This document shows, in pieces, positions 1 through 5,667 of a DNA stretch of 6,607 nt. The position numbers were made by a program, and so were the translations under genes. The DNA is from Microcaldota archaeon (GTDB lineage Archaea > Micrarchaeota > Micrarchaeia > Anstonellales > Bilamarchaeaceae), in assembly GCA_026992595.1 (NCBI GenBank), contig JALWZW010000026.1, positions 1 through 6,607 of the forward strand, in the 5' to 3' direction. Numbering within the stretch: position 1 is the first letter of the stretch; each line of letters begins with the position of its first letter. The notes beneath the pieces were generated by a model. That model saw only the letters and a program-made list of their open reading frames with translations. It had not been told where the DNA came from and did not search any database.

Positions 1-384
1 GAAGTGGTTTCGCGCTTATTTAAATGGATAGGAGTTGAGGATTTCAAAATAACGCCCTCACATGCAAACAAATCCTTTGCACTAAAACCCTCCCACCACA
101 GATTCATAAAAAGCATAACGCGACCCCTCTCCCAAATTCTCTACCGCATCTTGGGAAACCATTTCCTTACATTCTATCAAGCGCTTTCCAACCACAACCT
201 AACACCCACCAAGATAGCGGGAAAACTTTTAGGGCAACCCTCCCATAAATCACAACTTCCCATCCCGCAAGAACTAAAGATTTCTTATTGCAGGATTATT
301 ACAAAACACTTTCTTTCTGCCAAGAGGAAGAAATATTCATCTAACCTCTGCTGCCTCCTTCTTACTAAAGCCAAACCACATTAG
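1..384 (+). CDS. C-terminal fragment of a probable sulfotransferase-like protein (cut by window start)
   Basis: The reading frame is open from base 1 (GAA) to the TAG at 382-384, so the gene begins left of the window and the GTG at 4 need not be its start. About 127 residues are visible. They follow the layout of the C-terminal end of PAPS-dependent sulfotransferases: a helix ending in EVVSRLFKWIGVEDF, matching the usual 'e-v-l..l..FLGv' block, then a hydrophilic stretch with N-K-S-F and KPSHHR, two basic amphipathic helices, and a P-Q-E-L helix (around residue 89) like the family's 'l.pe....l...y..di' ending. The PAPS-binding motifs would lie outside the window, so the assignment rests on pattern only. 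Codon use (ATA, AGA, GCG) matches the neighbouring genes, and no other frame here is open along its length. The last 48 bases overlap the convergent gene on the other strand. A sulfotransferase would fit beside a flippase and glycosyltransferase for surface glycans. It could also be another basic soluble protein. Confidence 0.45.
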   Translation, partial: EVVSRLFKWIGVEDFKITPSHANKSFALKPSHHRFIKSITRPLSQILYRILGNHFLTFYQALSNHNLTPTKIAGKLLGQPSHKSQLPIPQELKISYCRIITKHFLSAKRKKYSSNLCCLLLTKAKPH

Positions 385-900
385 CAGGTGCTTAACAATC
401 CATATAGCAGTTAGAATAAGAAAGAGAAGCACCACACCAGCTCCTGCAGTTATTTCATCGGGAGGGACATCCGCATACACCATTGCCATAATCACATAAA
501 CAGAAACATTTACAGGAGGGGTGGAGAAAAGGAAAAAAGCCAAGCGCTTTGGAAGAAGGTGAAAATAGGTGAAAAACATAAGGACCGCGCCTACACCTAC
601 AAGCGCTAAAATTAAAATAGTATAAAACCCGCTTTCCAGTATTGCGCCCCAGGAACCACTCCTCATATAAATCTCGCGCATTATCGCAACCGCTACAAAA
701 ATAAACACCATGGTGTTGCCAAATGCAGTATTCCATCCCAACTCCTCTTTCCTATAACGCGCAAAATATAAAGTCATAAAAACAAGAGAGATAACAAGCG
801 GGATTGTTACCCACAGCATATCCATGTTGCGCAAAGGCGCGTAAGCCAACTCTTCCAAACGCTCCAGCACTTGGAGGGCAAGCGGATGAAGGTCGCGCAT
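337..900 (-). CDS. Five-helix membrane protein of unknown function
   Basis: This 187-residue protein has an amphipathic N-terminal helix (residues about 5-22) followed by five strongly hydrophobic segments at roughly 27-47, 58-76, 84-112, 122-142 and 150-176, and a short charged tail (KKEAAEVR). Conserved-looking features are FARYRKEELGWNTAFGN between the first two helices and STPPVNVSVYV before the fourth. I recognise no enzyme or transporter motif. It has the look of the small uncharacterised integral membrane proteins common in archaea, and its function is unknown. The ATG at 900 is chosen because a TATA-like box lies about 26 bases upstream, fitting a leaderless transcript. It is divergent from the flippase gene, with only 32 bases between the two starts, so the two may be co-regulated. 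Its 3' end overlaps the convergent gene entering from the left edge. A shorter start at Met26 or Met28 would remove only the amphipathic helix. Confidence 0.82.
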   Translation of the reverse strand: MRDLHPLALQVLERLEELAYAPLRNMDMLWVTIPLVISLVFMTLYFARYRKEELGWNTAFGNTMVFIFVAVAIMREIYMRSGSWGAILESGFYTILILALVGVGAVLMFFTYFHLLPKRLAFFLFSTPPVNVSVYVIMAMVYADVPPDEITAGAGVVLLFLILTAIWIVKHLLMWFGFSKKEAAEVR

Positions 901-903
901 GCT

Positions 904-911
904 CTTAAAAT
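904..911 (+). promoter_or_regulatory. TATA-like box for the flippase gene
   Basis: The sequence CTTAAAAT is centred about 26 bases before the flippase ATG at 933. There is no Shine-Dalgarno motif in front of that ATG, so a leaderless transcript is the simplest reading. The match to a TATA box is moderate in an A/T-rich gap, and the call depends mainly on the spacing. Confidence 0.45.
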
Positions 912-921
912 GTTTGAAAAA

Positions 922-929
922 TAATTAAA
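922..929 (-). promoter_or_regulatory. TATA-like box for the minus-strand membrane protein gene
   Basis: Read on the minus strand this is TTTAATTA. It is centred about 26 bases before the ATG at 900, the usual distance between an archaeal TATA box and the transcription start, so the mRNA would begin at or next to the start codon. No Shine-Dalgarno sequence precedes that ATG, which agrees with a leaderless transcript. The box lies within 10 bases of the opposing promoter. Confidence 0.5.
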
Positions 930-932
930 GCA

Positions 933-2324
933 ATGCGATTGGAAACTGCAAAAAATACCTTAATAGCGCTCTCTGGCATGGTCTCATCAAAACTAATGTC
1001 ATTCATCTACTCATTAATAATAGCGCGCTTGGTAAGTCAAGAAGACATAGGCGCGTTTTATTTTTCGCTTTCTCTATTGAGCATAATACAGCTTATAGCA
1101 ACATTAGGCCTTCCTCAATCGCTCTCCCGATACATACCTTATTTAGAAGGAAGGGGAAAAAGAACAGAACACCTAATAAAAACTGTGGCTCTGTTCTCCC
1201 TCCTGACCACCCTAACAGCATCAGCCGCACTATATTTTATAGAAGTTCCTTTAATAAGTCCTAAAATACAATACAGCATTAAACTACTCTCTCCATATAT
1301 ATTCCTCACCACCCTCTTCTCACTATTTACCCAGTATTATATAGGAAAAAAAGAGATCGCTAAACAGCAATTAGCGCAAATAGCAAACATTTCACTAAAA
1401 CTCATCTTCACAATAATATTGCTGTTAACTACAGAAGACAGGATAGCGGCCCTTTCCTGGGGATTGCTAATCCCTTCAGCCATCATATCGCTTTTCTTTA
1501 TAAAGAATGTGCCGCTGAGAGGAAGGTTTGATAAGAATGCGCTAAGAGAGGTGGTGTTTTTTGGTTTCTCCTTCACTCTGCTCTCCCTATCAGCGATCAT
1601 AACCTTTAGCATAGATAGAATAATGCTGGGTATCTATAGCGACCTATCCTCCACAGGCATATATTCCATAATCTCCACAATGGCTAACGCCCTCCTCATA
1701 TTTTCGCTCTCCTCTGCCTTAGCACATCTACCGCAAGTAGCGAACATATATGGGCAGGGTAAGCCGATTACTCTATTAACCAAATCCTCTCAAAAATGGG
1801 CAACCCTCCTCGCCCTCTTCCCAGTGCTCCTCATAACGCTTTTTCCTAAAGAAATCATAACTATAGTTTACGGAGAAGGTTATCTGCAGGGCGCCTTTGC
1901 CCTTTCCCTCCTAGCGTTAGGAGTACTCTTCAAAGGCGCCTCTCAAATACTCTCTAACACCCTTATAGCAACAAAAAGGATAAAATATGCGCTTATTTCC
2001 ATGCTCCTAAGCGCAACCCTAAATACCTTACTCAACTATTGGCTTATCCCCAGCCAAGGAATAGAAGGGGCAGCCCTTGCATCCCTCACCTCTTTCATCG
2101 CCCTCTTCCTCATAAACTCTTTTTGGATGTACAAACACTTCAAATATCTCTCCAAAGAAGTTAGCGCCCTTCTACTCTCCGCCTTGCTCACCTACCTTAC
2201 CTTCCCGCTGCTCTCCCTCCTCTCTCTCCTTTTCCCGCTCCTTACCATAATTCTAACCAGCAAAGAAGAGATTTCATTTCTTAAACAGAAATTCCAGAAA
2301 CTGTTCCCTAAAATCAAAAAATAA
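933..2324 (+). CDS. Polysaccharide (lipid-linked glycan) flippase, MATE/MVF superfamily
   Basis: This 463-residue protein is hydrophobic almost throughout, with 12 to 14 predicted membrane segments, the normal size and layout for the Wzx/RfbX-type polysaccharide biosynthesis family (Polysacc_synt). The N-terminus shows the family pattern: a first helix with GMVSSKLMSFIYSLIIARLV, then the loop 'sqediGafyfslsl' (about residues 35-47), and a second helix with LGLPQSLSRYIPYLEGRGK (about 58-77), closely like the 'G.....l.ryip...g' block of Wzx proteins. Charged loops such as YIGKKEIAKQQ (around 136) and NVPLRGRFDKNALREV (around 192) separate helix pairs. The C-terminus is Leu/Ser-rich and then basic and cytoplasmic. 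Such proteins move lipid-linked oligosaccharides across the cytoplasmic membrane for surface glycans or protein glycosylation. The sulfotransferase-like fragment and family 2 glycosyltransferase nearby fit that role. The substrate cannot be read from sequence. Confidence 0.88.
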   Translation: MRLETAKNTLIALSGMVSSKLMSFIYSLIIARLVSQEDIGAFYFSLSLLSIIQLIATLGLPQSLSRYIPYLEGRGKRTEHLIKTVALFSLLTTLTASAALYFIEVPLISPKIQYSIKLLSPYIFLTTLFSLFTQYYIGKKEIAKQQLAQIANISLKLIFTIILLLTTEDRIAALSWGLLIPSAIISLFFIKNVPLRGRFDKNALREVVFFGFSFTLLSLSAIITFSIDRIMLGIYSDLSSTGIYSIISTMANALLIFSLSSALAHLPQVANIYGQGKPITLLTKSSQKWATLLALFPVLLITLFPKEIITIVYGEGYLQGAFALSLLALGVLFKGASQILSNTLIATKRIKYALISMLLSATLNTLLNYWLIPSQGIEGAALASLTSFIALFLINSFWMYKHFKYLSKEVSALLLSALLTYLTFPLLSLLSLLFPLLTIILTSKEEISFLKQKFQKLFPKIKK

Positions 2325-2358
2325 GGGAACAGTTCCCTAAATTTTGGAAATGAGGGAA
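2299..2358. repeat. Alternating TTCCCT/AGGGAA repeats with an 11-bp hairpin across the flippase stop codon
   Basis: Bases 2299-2309 (AACTGTTCCCT) are perfectly complementary to 2324-2334 (AGGGAACAGTT), giving an 11-bp stem with a 14-base loop that contains most of the stop codon. The right arm also belongs to a short palindrome (2324-2338), and TTCCCT at 2333-2338 can pair with AGGGAA at 2353-2358 across another 14-base loop. Seen as direct repeats, 2300-2328 and 2329-2357 are 29-base units identical at about 22 of 29 positions. No long T-run follows the stem, so it is not a clear terminator. It could fold in the flippase mRNA 3' end, or the palindromes could bind a regulator of the operon downstream. 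Confidence 0.6.
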
Positions 2359-2398
2359 TAAGAAAAAAGGCGTTGAGGAAAAAAGCTTAAGTTAAGGA

Positions 2399-2406
2399 TT
2401 TAAAAG
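2399..2406 (+). promoter_or_regulatory. TATA-like box for the prepilin peptidase operon
   Basis: TTTAAAAG is a good archaeal TATA-box match, preceded by a purine-rich AAGGA that could serve as a BRE. Its centre is about 26 bases before the ATG at 2428, so transcription should begin at or beside that start codon. An ATG at 2423 is followed directly by TAA and cannot be the start. Just downstream, 2405-2419 forms a small inverted repeat, AGTTA-GGGAA-TAACT, which holds a fifth copy of the AGGGAA element and lies between the box and the start, where a repressor could block initiation. Confidence 0.55.
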
Positions 2407-2427
2407 TTAGGGAATAACTATAATGTA

Positions 2428-3273
2428 ATGTTGGAGGAAGTGTTGTTTGGGTCTATTCAACTGCCTGGAGAGATAATAAGATTGTTGGTCGCGTTTTTGG
2501 GCGTAGGAGTGGCTGCTTACTATGACCTTTTTAGAGAGCGAAACATACCTAACAACTACCTTTATGGATTTTTAGTAGCCGCGCTCCTTATAGATTTAAT
2601 ATTTTACAGCGAAAAACTTTTCCTTTTCTCTTTGGGGTTAGCGGTGTTTTTTGGAGGCATTGGATATATATTTTATAGATTGGGGCAAATAGGAGGAGCA
2701 GATGTTATAATTATAGCAGCGCTTAATCTATTACTGCCCATCCACCCCTCGCTAAGCAATATGACTATAAACATTCCCTTCATATTCTCCGTGCTCATAT
2801 ACTCTGGAGTGTTCTTCTCCCTTCATGTATTAGGATTCTTTGGAAAAAGAATGTATGAAAGAGGGGCAAAACCCAAGTACATATACCTCCTTCTCTTAAT
2901 TCCCTTTTTAGTTTTCGCATGGGTCTATGCAAACTCATTCATTTTCTCTCCTATCTATCTGCTATTTATCACCATTCTATTCCTCGCCTCCCTCCTCTTC
3001 CTCATGTTCAAAGAGGAGATTAATGAAGAACTCACAGAAGAGGTGCCGCTCTCTCAAATTCAGGAAGAGGATGTGGCAGCGCTTGAATTGATGGATAAAG
3101 ATTTTGTGGAAAAATTCAAAATCCCGCGCTTACTAAGAAAAAAAGACATAGAGCGCCTAAAGGAGGAAGGAGTGGATGCACTTATAATATATACAAAACT
3201 CCCGCCTTTTGTTCCCTTCCTGTTGGTAGGGATGATATTCGGGGTGCTTTTTGGAAATGCTCTCCTTATCTGA
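2428..3273 (+). CDS. Archaeal prepilin/prearchaellin peptidase, aspartic protease family A24
   Basis: This 281-residue membrane protease should cut class III signal peptides from type IV pilin-like and archaellin-like precursors at the cytoplasmic face of the membrane. The two catalytic aspartates are visible: Asp33 in YYDLFRERNIPN, the family's 'D......IPN' block, and Asp92 in GQIGGADV, the GxGD-type motif in its common archaeal GGAD form. About six to seven membrane segments are present, plus a hydrophilic stretch of roughly residues 195-257 and a final helix starting at PFVPFLLVG. That charged insert followed by PF.PFL is typical of the archaeal A24 C-terminal domain (Arc_PepC_II type), making the protein longer than minimal FlaK/PibD enzymes. 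No pilin or archaellin gene is in the window. It is the first gene of an overlapping four-gene unit, which the promoter just upstream should drive. Confidence 0.9.
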   Translation: MLEEVLFGSIQLPGEIIRLLVAFLGVGVAAYYDLFRERNIPNNYLYGFLVAALLIDLIFYSEKLFLFSLGLAVFFGGIGYIFYRLGQIGGADVIIIAALNLLLPIHPSLSNMTINIPFIFSVLIYSGVFFSLHVLGFFGKRMYERGAKPKYIYLLLLIPFLVFAWVYANSFIFSPIYLLFITILFLASLLFLMFKEEINEELTEEVPLSQIQEEDVAALELMDKDFVEKFKIPRLLRKKDIERLKEEGVDALIIYTKLPPFVPFLLVGMIFGVLFGNALLI

Positions 3274-4444
3274 AATCCTTAATTATGCTATTGCCTTTTT
3301 CACCCTCTTCACCACATTTTTTTTCATCTTCCTCTATATTGAAAATAGAAAAGAGTGTCTAAAAAAAAGCCCTTCTCCTAAAAAATACCCCACCGTCTCC
3401 ATAGTTATGCCTGCGCATAATGAGGAAAAATACATAAAAAAAGCAATAGAAAGTTTGCTTAACTGCGATTATCCAAAAGAAAAGATGGAAATAATTGTGG
3501 TGGACGATGGCAGCACTGACAGGACTTATGAGATAGCAACATCTTTTAAAGACGAAAGGTTGAAAGTTTATAGAATAAAAAAAGGGGGGAAAGGAAAGGC
3601 GCTTAATTATGGGATAAGAAAAGCAAGAGGAGAATTTATAGCAACCATGGACGCCGACTCCTATATAATGCCCAAAACGCTTAAAGAGTTGATAGCGCTT
3701 TTTGATGAGGAAGAAGTGATGGCAGTAACGCCTGCGGTAAAAATTCCGCCCAGTAAAAATTGGCTTAAAGAATTCCAGCGCGTAGAATACATGATGATAC
3801 TATTTTCCAGAAAACTTCTTAGCTTCATTGACTCTGTACCTGTGACGCCAGGCCCCTTTAGTATGTTTAAAAGAGAGGTGTTTGAGAAGGTGGGCTTATT
3901 TGATGAAAACAATTTGGTAGAGGATCAGGAGATAGCGCTCAGGATTCAATCACACAACTTTAAGATAAAAAGTTCATTGACCGCAGATGTCTACACCCAA
4001 CCGCCAGAAACGCTTGGCGCGCTTTTGAGGCAAAGGGTAAGGTGGCAAAGAGGAGGGATAAGAAATTATTGGAAATATAAATTTATGATATCGCCAAAAT
4101 TTGGGGACTTTGGGCTCTATTTTATCCCCCTAAACTTTCTCAGTTTGGCCGCCTTTTTCCTTATTCTTGCGCTTATGATAGAGGCGTTTATCAACCAACC
4201 ATATTATTCTAAATATATACTCATGGAAATTATGGGGCTCAACATAGGCCTCTACACGCTGGTAGGCGCATTCGTTATTCTAGTATCCATCTACTTTACC
4301 TATTTAGCAGTAAAGGCGTTTCCTAATGAAAAAGTAAAGGCGCGGTATATTATTTTATTCATTTTCTTCTATTGGTATCTTATGTTGGGCTACAATACCC
4401 TTTTCCTTATTAAAGAATTAACAAGAGGAAAGGCAGAATGGTAA
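3257..4444 (+). CDS. Membrane-bound family 2 glycosyltransferase, BcsA/NodC/PgaC-like
   Basis: The protein of 395 residues has one N-terminal membrane helix (about 5-26), a cytoplasmic GT-A domain and three C-terminal helices (about 285-310, 328-352, 362-384). The catalytic motifs are complete: MPAHNEE at 51-57, VVDDGSTD with Asp83/Asp84, the metal-binding DAD at 132-134, the catalytic-base motif VEDQE with Asp223, and QRVRW at 259-263, the QxxRW motif of processive synthases such as cellulose, chitin and poly-GlcNAc synthases. It probably adds or polymerises a nucleotide-sugar onto a membrane acceptor or growing glycan. QxxRW does not prove processivity, because dolichol-phosphate-independent single-transfer enzymes can carry it. 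I start it at the ATG at 3257. An in-frame TTG at 3251 would add two residues, and GGGGTG (3240-3245) could serve either start. It overlaps the peptidase gene by 17 bases and the next gene by 7, so the three are surely co-transcribed. Confidence 0.9.
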   Translation: MLSLSEILNYAIAFFTLFTTFFFIFLYIENRKECLKKSPSPKKYPTVSIVMPAHNEEKYIKKAIESLLNCDYPKEKMEIIVVDDGSTDRTYEIATSFKDERLKVYRIKKGGKGKALNYGIRKARGEFIATMDADSYIMPKTLKELIALFDEEEVMAVTPAVKIPPSKNWLKEFQRVEYMMILFSRKLLSFIDSVPVTPGPFSMFKREVFEKVGLFDENNLVEDQEIALRIQSHNFKIKSSLTADVYTQPPETLGALLRQRVRWQRGGIRNYWKYKFMISPKFGDFGLYFIPLNFLSLAAFFLILALMIEAFINQPYYSKYILMEIMGLNIGLYTLVGAFVILVSIYFTYLAVKAFPNEKVKARYIILFIFFYWYLMLGYNTLFLIKELTRGKAEW

Positions 4445-5097
4445 GGAAGATTTCTTGGCACTTGTACGGGTTGGCATTCATATTTTCTTTAGCGGTGTTT
4501 ATAGCAGGGATTATGGTGGGAAAAGCGACAGAAAACAGCGCAATGGAGGGATTAAGAAAAGAGACAGAAGAGATATCCAGCCAAATAGCCAAAGTGCAGT
4601 TATTGCTGCTTACAGATGAAAACCAAAATTTCTGCGCATTTTATGAAGAGGAACTAAAAAAAGTGGAAGAAAAGGTGGAGAGCATAGGTTACCAGTTAAG
4701 TTATTTAGAAGATGTAAAAGGAGTTTATGACAATGAACTAAAAAGAGAGTACTTTGCAGTAGAAGCACAGGCATACTTTTTAGCAGAGCGGATATCGCGG
4801 CTATGCGGAAAGGATTACCTGCTCGTAATTAATTTTTACACAAACAAAAACTGCGAAGAGTGTAAAAAGCTTGGGGAAGAGGTTTTGAAAGCAAGGGAAC
4901 AGGCAGGGGTTCCTGTAAAGCTCTATTCTTTTGACGGGGAGATCGGAAGCAGCATCGCAGAGGGCTTTAAATCAAAATTCAACATAACCACCTACCCCTC
5001 CCTCGTGGTTGAAGGAAGTGTTTATGAAGGGTATAGAAGCAGTGGGGAGATTGTGAGGATTTTTAGGGAAGAGTATGATAATAAGAATAAAAGTTAA
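4438..5097 (+). CDS. Membrane-anchored coiled-coil protein with a thioredoxin-like domain
   Basis: The 219-residue protein has three parts. Residues about 8-28 form a single signal-anchor helix. Residues about 32-122 are charged and helical with heptad character, likely a coiled coil outside the membrane. Residues about 126-213 look like a thioredoxin fold: a beta strand DYLLVINFY, then NKNCEECKKLG with the C139-E-E-C142 redox pair, a strand VPVKLYSFD, and TTYPSLVV, where Pro187 would be the cis-proline next to the active site. Two more cysteines (66 and 123) lie in the coiled-coil part and could form a disulfide. The positive N-terminus suggests an outward-facing domain that makes or reduces disulfides in exported proteins. 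No DsbB/VKOR-type partner is visible. The start ATG overlaps the glycosyltransferase stop (ATGGTAA), and the end overlaps the next gene by 23 bases. The fold is well supported; the substrate is unknown. Confidence 0.78.
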   Translation: MVRKISWHLYGLAFIFSLAVFIAGIMVGKATENSAMEGLRKETEEISSQIAKVQLLLLTDENQNFCAFYEEELKKVEEKVESIGYQLSYLEDVKGVYDNELKREYFAVEAQAYFLAERISRLCGKDYLLVINFYTNKNCEECKKLGEEVLKAREQAGVPVKLYSFDGEIGSSIAEGFKSKFNITTYPSLVVEGSVYEGYRSSGEIVRIFREEYDNKNKS

Positions 5098-5290
5098 AAC
5101 AAATGCAAAGGAGAGCAAAGTTGTGGAAAAAGAGGGAGAATATACAGTTTATGTAAAGGCAGTACCGCAAAAAGGGGAGGCAAATAGAGAAGCGGAAAAA
5201 GTGCTGGAAGAATTTTTTGGAAAAGAAGCGAGAATAATAAAAGGCCATAAGAGCAGGAATAAAATAGTGAAAGTTGGGGAAGAGGTTTGA
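5075..5290 (+). CDS. DUF167/YggU family protein, short form
   Basis: These 71 residues match the DUF167 (YggU) family: an opening strand with IRIKVKTNAKESKV (the family 'kV.P.akk..v' block), a second strand YTVYVKAVPQKGEANREA (the conserved 'v.a.P..GkAN.a' block at about residues 24-40), a helix leading to EEFFGKEARIIKG, and the closing HKSRNKIVKV ('g..sr.K.v.i'). The fold is a small alpha/beta domain. The molecular function is not established, although the family is found in bacteria, archaea and eukaryotes. The protein is somewhat shorter than usual (about 90-100 residues), having little beyond the core. The start ATG lies inside the preceding gene (23-base overlap), as expected for translational coupling at the end of this operon. 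Its link to the membrane genes upstream may only be positional. Confidence 0.85.
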   Translation: MIIRIKVKTNAKESKVVEKEGEYTVYVKAVPQKGEANREAEKVLEEFFGKEARIIKGHKSRNKIVKVGEEV

Positions 5291-5337
5291 GGGAAGAAAG
5301 GGTTCTAATATATTTCCATTTTACCGCTTCCCAAAAA

Positions 5338-5345
5338 TTTAAATT
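5338..5345 (+). promoter_or_regulatory. Possible TATA box of the mntA-hepT unit
   Basis: TTTAAATT lies in the 83-base gap after the DUF167 gene and would place the transcription start near 5367, only about 7 bases ahead of the mntA ATG. A second A/T box, TAATATAT around 5306-5313, would instead give a leader of about 38 bases that includes the whole ribosome-binding site. The strong ribosome-binding site favours the second, but the sequence does not decide between them. Confidence 0.35.
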
Positions 5346-5363
5346 GCAATTGAGAATAAATTT

Positions 5364-5372
5364 AGGGGAAGG
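5364..5372 (+). promoter_or_regulatory. Ribosome-binding site that fixes the mntA start
   Basis: AGGGGAAGG stands directly ahead of the ATG at 5374 and is the purine-rich, Shine-Dalgarno-like sequence that chooses this start over the non-ATG codon at 5287, which would add 29 residues unrelated to the family and overlap the DUF167 stop. Its GGGAAG core (5366-5371) can pair with CTTCCC at 5327-5332. Confidence 0.45.
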
Positions 5373-5373
5373 T

Positions 5374-5667
5374 ATGAAAACGCTTGAGGAGATAAGGGAA
5401 ATTATAGAAAAACACAAAGAAGTGTTGAAGGAAAAATATGGAGTAAAGGAAATAGGTATCTTTGGTTCAGTGGTAAGAGGGGAAGCTAAAGCAGGGAGTG
5501 ATGTTGATATTCTTGTTGAGTTTGAGAGACCCATTGGATTTTTTAGATTCTTAGAGTTAGAGGAATACTTAAGCGGCCTGATAGGACGCAAGGTTGACCT
5601 CGTCTCCAAAAAAGCGCTTAAGCCGCATATTGGAAAGCATATTCTTGAAGAGGTTGTATTTGTATGA
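5374..5667 (+). CDS. mntA: MntA-type minimal nucleotidyltransferase antitoxin
   Basis: This 97-residue protein is the small nucleotidyltransferase of a MntA/HepT toxin-antitoxin pair. In characterised systems MntA neutralises HepT by transferring AMP groups to a tyrosine of the toxin. The catalytic signature GSX10DXD is exact: Gly31-Ser32, then Asp43 and Asp45 in SDVDILVEF. A third acidic residue, Asp75, follows in RKVDLVSKKAL, so the active site looks complete. The N-terminal helix (residues 2-22) and short strand KEIGIFG lead into the nucleotide-binding core, and the length is normal for the family. The start is the ATG at 5374, set by the adjacent ribosome-binding site and by the family's usual N-terminus. 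Its stop overlaps the hepT start in ATGA, so the two are translationally coupled, antitoxin first. Confidence 0.9.
   Translation: MKTLEEIREIIEKHKEVLKEKYGVKEIGIFGSVVRGEAKAGSDVDILVEFERPIGFFRFLELEEYLSGLIGRKVDLVSKKALKPHIGKHILEEVVFV

Noticed and set aside
1..116. Minus-strand open frame from the ATG at 116 running off the left edge, with a purine-rich sequence ahead of it.
   Set aside because: The plus-strand frame is open across the whole region and resembles a family, while the minus frame is short, Trp/Phe-rich by chance and has no recognisable motif.
80..205. Another minus-strand frame whose peptide (VVVGKRLIECKEMV and onward) looks protein-like.
   Set aside because: It is closed by in-frame stops at both ends after about 38 codons and lies opposite the better-supported plus-strand gene; a pseudogene reading is not needed.
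1337..1612. 91-codon minus-strand open frame inside the flippase gene.
   Set aside because: It is antisense to a well-supported membrane protein and has no family features.
2200..2260. Long nearly pure pyrimidine tract on the plus strand.
   Set aside because: It is explained by the Leu/Ser/Phe/Pro-rich last membrane helices of the flippase and its CTC/CTT/TCC codon preference.
2299..2334. Classical intrinsic terminator for the flippase.
   Set aside because: The stem is good, but no run of T follows it, and the same arms take part in a repeating palindromic array, so it was listed as a repeat instead.
2299..2358. A CRISPR array, because of the 29-base repeat period.
   Set aside because: There are only two imperfect units directly abutting each other, with no separate spacers and no cas genes.
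5287..5373. N-terminal extension of MntA by 29 residues from an upstream non-ATG codon.
   Set aside because: The extension does not resemble the family, contains the promoter-like A/T boxes, and a strong ribosome-binding site stands before the ATG at 5374.
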